Below are positions 63,712 to 64,000 of a stretch of 64,000 nt of DNA, piece by piece. This DNA comes from Fibrobacterota bacterium. GTDB taxonomy: Bacteria > Fibrobacterota > Chitinivibrionia > Chitinivibrionales > Chitinispirillaceae. The stretch covers positions 35,512-99,511 of the forward strand of contig JAEYNR010000039.1 in NCBI GenBank assembly GCA_023412475.1, given 5' to 3'. The notes beneath the pieces were generated by a model that made no database searches, was not told where the DNA came from, and saw only the letters and a list, made by a program, of their open reading frames with translations. How positions within the stretch are numbered: position 1 is the stretch's first letter; every line of letters starts with the position of its first letter. The translations under genes were made by a program, and so were the position numbers.

Positions 63712-64000
63712 ATGGCCAGAAAACCCAGGCTCTGCATTCCCAATACAGTTCACTTTGTCACTACCGAAATTATTAATACCCGAATCCTTCTCCGCGATCA
63801 AAACGATAAAGAAAAATTCCTTCAATATCTAAACGACTTTTTTAGCAGCACCGGATTCGAGCTTCTGGGAATTAATTTCTACCTGAACCATTACCAGATG
63901 GTCCTGCGCATTAATGCTCTTCCACTAAAAGCTCTCTTTCGGGGGTTTCACTCCTCTTATGCCAGATACTACAATAAAAGACATGGACTTAACGGCTATC
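63712..64000 (+). CDS. Y1 (REP-associated tyrosine) transposase, 3' end cut by window
   Basis: N-terminal 96 residues of a RAYT/TnpA_REP family protein. It starts MARKPRLCIPNTVHFVTTE, then an F-L-x2-L segment (KFLQYLNDFF), the HUH-region LNHYQMVLRI and YYNKRHGLNGY, where family members usually have YN.RHG..GxLFQ. The second histidine of HUH is glutamine here (H-Y-Q). The catalytic tyrosine would lie beyond the window. Such genes usually move or maintain short palindromic repeats. Confidence 0.8.
   Translation, partial: MARKPRLCIPNTVHFVTTEIINTRILLRDQNDKEKFLQYLNDFFSSTGFELLGINFYLNHYQMVLRINALPLKALFRGFHSSYARYYNKRHGLNGY

Overview
The window is AT-rich bacterial chromosome centred on the replication origin. 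Genes diverge from about 33.5 kb. To the right on the + strand lie dnaA, dnaN, a secreted protein, recF, dciA, gyrB, surE and gyrA. To the left on the - strand lie rpmH, rnpA, yidD, yidC, mnmE, mnmG, rsmG, parA, parB, an M23 peptidase and a bactofilin. Four DnaA-box-like 9-mers lie between dnaA and dnaN, and two parS sites flank mnmG. The organism looks like a Gram-negative free-living bacterium: it has a TonB receptor, beta-barrel proteins, an SLBB polysaccharide exporter, a heptose adenylyltransferase and a secreted GH5-CBM6 glycanase with a sorting-like tail. Taken together this suggests Fibrobacterota (Chitinispirillum/Chitinivibrio-like), but that is an inference from gene content and no marker was searched. 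I recognised no rRNA, tRNA, CRISPR array or prophage.

Layout. (1) 0-17.4 kb is a surface-polysaccharide locus. After the tail of an FtsE-like ATPase come a UDP-sugar epimerase, a TviB-type dehydrogenase, a six-SLBB exporter and two glycosyltransferases on +. They meet an opposing - strand operon reading from a Wzz-like protein through a glycosyltransferase, two hexapeptide acyltransferases, a cupin, a DegT aminotransferase, two more glycosyltransferases, a Wzy-like polymerase and a final glycosyltransferase. No flippase or priming transferase is in view. (2) 17.7-22.5 kb holds a small outer-membrane protein, a CoA-binding protein, glycogen phosphorylase, a small unknown and a RimI-like acetyltransferase. 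(3) 22.6-43.1 kb is the origin region described above. (4) 43.6-50.6 kb, all on -, has a TonB receptor/YfiR/chemoreceptor operon and two secreted proteins, one built of 15-residue repeats. (5) 50.7-55.3 kb has a GC-rich 21-bp tandem repeat, the GH5-CBM6 enzyme, a peroxiredoxin, a SpoIIAA-like protein, a lipoprotein and a 63-residue unknown. (6) 55.4-63.2 kb, all on -, has a large acidic TPR protein, an M24 peptidase and a PilT-like ATPase in one operon, then an hldE C-domain protein, a PfpI-family protein and a ComEA-like HhH protein. (7) The right edge cuts a REP-associated (Y1) transposase with an inverted repeat upstream.

How the parts may work together. The epimerase and dehydrogenase supply acidic UDP-sugars, the transferases and polymerase build and modify the glycan, and the Wzz and SLBB proteins control length and export. 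ParAB with parS, bactofilin and the M23 hydrolase share an operon-like run, placing segregation beside cell-wall shaping. The most unusual parts are the TonB/YfiR/chemoreceptor operon, the 15-residue-repeat protein, the acidic TPR protein with recurring short motifs, and the secreted protein sitting between dnaN and recF.
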